A stretch of 64,000 bases of DNA, from positions 5,766,001 to 5,830,000 of the forward strand of contig NZ_CP108474.1 of the NCBI RefSeq assembly GCF_036226445.1, written 5' to 3'. Positions within the stretch are counted from its first letter, which is position 1. Each line of letters starts with the position of its first letter. Made by a program: the position numbers and the translations under genes. Positions 61,797-64,000 of the stretch are shown here, one piece after another. The notes beneath the pieces were generated by a model. It ran no database searches. It was not told the DNA's origin and was given only the letters and a program-made list of their open reading frames with translations. Source of the stretch: Streptomyces sp. NBC_01255 (GTDB lineage Bacteria > Actinomycetota > Actinomycetes > Streptomycetales > Streptomycetaceae).

Positions 61797-64000
61797 ACCG
61801 GGCCGGGACGGAGGGGCCGGCCGATCTGCGGCTCGTGCCCCTCGCGCTGGCGGCCTGGGCGGCCGCGGCCTGTGCTGTGGGCGTTGCCGGGTGGTGGACG
61901 GTGGCCGGGGTCACGCTCTGCCTCGTGGGGGCGGCCGCCCTGCTGGCTCCGGGCCTGGCCCGGCGGCTCGGAGATGCGGGTGGTTCCCGGGGCGCGTCAG
62001 GAGGGGAGCCGGACGTGCCGGGGGCCTCTCCGGTGTCGCCGGGGTGGCGGTTGCGGGCGACCGCGTGCGCGGGGGTCCTGCTCTGTGCCGCGGCCGGGGC
62101 GGCCTCGGCGGGGCTGCACGCGGCGGATCTGCGGCGCGGTCCCGTACCTGCCCTGGCACGGGAGTACGTCCGGGCGCAGATGGAGGTCACCGTGACCTCC
62201 GATCCACGGCTCACCCGGCCCCAGGTGCGGGGCAACGCGATGGCGCCGGTCTCGGTCGTCCTCGACGGAGAGGTGACCCGCGTCGAGCGGTCGGACGGTG
62301 CGGCGCACCGGACGCGTACGCCGGTGCTGCTGATCGTGCCGCCGGGGGAGGGCCGGGAGGAGTGGCTGCGGCTCCTTCCCTCGACCCGGCTGCGGGTCGG
62401 AGCCCGGCTGGCGCCGCCGCTGCGCTCCGGTGAACCGTTCGCCGCGGTGCTCAAGGTCGACGGGGAGGGTCCACCGCGGATCGTCGGTCCGCCGAGCGCT
62501 CCGCAGCGCACGGCGGGCGAGCTGCGCGCCGGGCTGCGGAGAGCGACCGAGGGGCTCGATCCGGACGCGCGGGCCCTGCTGCCCGGACTGGTCGTCGGGG
62601 ACACCTCCAGGATCGGCCCCGAACTGCGGGACGCTTTCGAGGCCACCGACCTCACCCATCTCCTCGCGGTCTCCGGCAGCAATCTCTCCGTCGTGCTGCT
62701 CCTGCTCGTCGGGCGTCCCGGGCGGGCGCATCAGGTGGAGCGGGGCGGGCTCGCTCCCCGGCTCGGTCTTTCGCTGCGGGCGACCGCGGTGGCCGGGGGA
62801 GCGCTGACGCTGGCCTTCGTCGTCGTCTGCCGACCCGATCCGAGCGTGCTGCGCGCGGCGGCCTGCGGGCTCGTCGTCCTCCTGGCGATCGGCACCGGGC
62901 GTCGGAGATCGCTGATCCCCGCGCTGGCCACCGCCGTCCTGCTTCTGGTGCTCTACGACCCTTGGCTGGCGCGGAGCTACGGGTTCCTGCTCTCGGTCCT
63001 GGCCACCGGGGCCCTGCTGACGGTCGCCCCGCGGTGGAGCGAGGCGCTGCGGCGGCGCCGGGTGCCGGGGCGGCTCGCGGAGGCGCTGGCGGCGGCCCTC
63101 GCGGCGCAGGCGGTGTGCGCGCCGGTCGTGGTGGTCTTCGCCGCCCGGGTGAGTCTGGTCGCGATTCCGGCGAACCTCTTCGCCGAACTGGCCGTCGCGC
63201 CCGCGACGGTGCTCGGCTTCGCCGCGCTCGCCCTGGCGCAGGTGTGGGAGCCGGCAGCGGCGGGGGCGGCGTGGGTGGCGGGATGGCCGGCCGGGTGGAT
63301 CGCGGGGGTGGCCCGCGCGGGCGGGGAGCTGCCGGGAGCCCAGCTGTCCTGGCCCGGCGGGTGGTGGGGCGGGCTGGTCCTCGCGCTGCTCACGGGTCTC
63401 GTGCTGCTCGGGGCGCGCAGACTGCCGTACCGGGGGTGGGCTGCCGCGCTCGTCGCCGGGCTGCTTCTCCTCGTGGTCGTCCGGCCGGTGCCACTGACGC
63501 GGTGGGCCACCGGGTGGCCGCCGCCGGGCTGGGTGTTCGCGATGTGCCAGGTGGGGCAGGGGGACGCGACGGTGCTGGCGGCGGGCGGGGACGCGGCCGT
63601 CGTGGTGGACGCCGGCCCCGATCCCGTACTGGTGGACCGCTGTCTGCGGGAGCTCGGGGTGCGGCGGGTGCCGTTGCTGGTGCTCACGCATTTCCACGCC
63701 GACCATGTGGCAGGGCTGACGGGGGTGCTACGGGGGCGGTCGGTGGGGGCGATCCAGACGACGGGGCTCGAAGAGCCGCCCGCCCAGGCCGCGTTCGTGC
63801 GGCGGATCGCGGCCGCCGCAGGGGTGCCGTTGGTCCGTGCGGGGCCGGGGGAGCAGCGGAGGAGCGGGGCCCTGGAGTGGCGGGTGCTGTGGCCGCCGGC
63901 GGGTTCCGGAGGGTCGGTCGGCGGGGCGGTCGGCGGGTCGGCCGGTGGGGCGAACGACGCCAGTGTCACGCTCCTCGTCCGTGCTGCCGGAGGGCTGAGT
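61793..64000 (+). CDS. comEC: ComEC/Rec2 family DNA-uptake channel protein, cut by window end
   Basis: Polytopic membrane protein; the visible 736 residues start MNRAGTEGPADLRLV at GTG 61793, in a GTGA overlap with comEA. It has N-terminal helices, the competence domain with THLLAVSGSNLSVVLLLL, further helices, and a C-terminal metallo-beta-lactamase-like domain with CQVGQGDATVL and THFHADH (HxHxDH at 633-638). The frame is open to the last base, so the end of the domain lies outside. The ComEA-ComEC pair is conserved in Streptomyces, although natural transformation is not established for most of them. Confidence 0.93.
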   Translation, partial: MNRAGTEGPADLRLVPLALAAWAAAACAVGVAGWWTVAGVTLCLVGAAALLAPGLARRLGDAGGSRGASGGEPDVPGASPVSPGWRLRATACAGVLLCAAAGAASAGLHAADLRRGPVPALAREYVRAQMEVTVTSDPRLTRPQVRGNAMAPVSVVLDGEVTRVERSDGAAHRTRTPVLLIVPPGEGREEWLRLLPSTRLRVGARLAPPLRSGEPFAAVLKVDGEGPPRIVGPPSAPQRTAGELRAGLRRATEGLDPDARALLPGLVVGDTSRIGPELRDAFEATDLTHLLAVSGSNLSVVLLLLVGRPGRAHQVERGGLAPRLGLSLRATAVAGGALTLAFVVVCRPDPSVLRAAACGLVVLLAIGTGRRRSLIPALATAVLLLVLYDPWLARSYGFLLSVLATGALLTVAPRWSEALRRRRVPGRLAEALAAALAAQAVCAPVVVVFAARVSLVAIPANLFAELAVAPATVLGFAALALAQVWEPAAAGAAWVAGWPAGWIAGVARAGGELPGAQLSWPGGWWGGLVLALLTGLVLLGARRLPYRGWAAALVAGLLLLVVVRPVPLTRWATGWPPPGWVFAMCQVGQGDATVLAAGGDAAVVVDAGPDPVLVDRCLRELGVRRVPLLVLTHFHADHVAGLTGVLRGRSVGAIQTTGLEEPPAQAAFVRRIAAAAGVPLVRAGPGEQRRSGALEWRVLWPPAGSGGSVGGAVGGSAGGANDASVTLLVRAAGGLS

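Overview
The window is chromosomal DNA from a high-GC actinomycete, almost certainly a Streptomyces. Evidence is the strong G/C bias at third codon positions, many GTG starts, an RNase E/G with long disordered arms, the mreB-mreC-mreD-pbp2-rodA cluster, and a gene order that matches, as far as I remember it, the conserved leuS-to-folC segment of S. coelicolor (about SCO2571 to SCO2614). It is core genome with two accessory-looking blocks of cell-wall glycopolymer genes. No phage, transposase, integrase or CRISPR array was seen.

Layout. 1-3363: an MreB-type paralogue (cut by the window edge) divergent from folC, a DUF4233 membrane protein and ndk. 3621-9814: the Mre spore-wall/elongation cluster mreB, mreC, mreD, mrdA (PBP2), rodA. 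9830-13352: a CYTH-CHAD protein and a B12-type radical SAM protein (TIGR03960). 13492-22132: first glycopolymer block, two GT2-TagF fusion proteins and one GT4 glycosyltransferase. 22213-30837: a repetitive membrane protein, the TIGR03936 partner of the radical SAM protein, RNase E/G, rplU, rpmA and obgE. 30955-41146: second glycopolymer block (GT2, GT2-TagF, GT4, galE, a DUF6056 membrane protein, a DPM1/GtrB-like GT2 and GtrA). 41210-51286: proB, a hypothetical gene, proA, two related membrane proteins, an M48 protease, a 54-aa membrane protein, nadD, an LCP-like protein (probable PdtA orthologue), rsfS and a histidine phosphatase. 51382-55670: two identical tRNA-Ala(GGC) genes flanking a regulator/MFS pair, small zinc-ribbon proteins and a GT87 mannosyltransferase. 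55759-61796: leuS with what looks like a leucine leader-peptide attenuator, a coiled-coil membrane protein, degV and comEA. 61793-64000: comEC, cut by the window end.

How they work together. The Mre proteins, PBP2, RodA and the LCP protein belong to the machinery that builds spore wall in Streptomyces. The two glycosyltransferase/TagF blocks probably make wall glycopolymers (teichoic-acid-like or polydiglycosylphosphate), which LCP proteins attach to peptidoglycan. The rest is housekeeping: folate, nucleotide, NAD and proline metabolism, ribosome biogenesis, RNA decay and leucyl-tRNA charging.

Most notable: a complete candidate attenuator ahead of leuS (12-codon leaderless ORF with three consecutive Leu codons, a 12-bp stem, then a U-tailed terminator); two genes whose only plausible starts are CTG; a repeat-built membrane protein; two adjacent membrane proteins sharing an 11-residue cytosolic motif; consecutive genes ending in short tandem repeats that carry the stop codon; and a recurrent TANNNT box exactly 6 nt before the start codon at many genes, indicating leaderless mRNAs.
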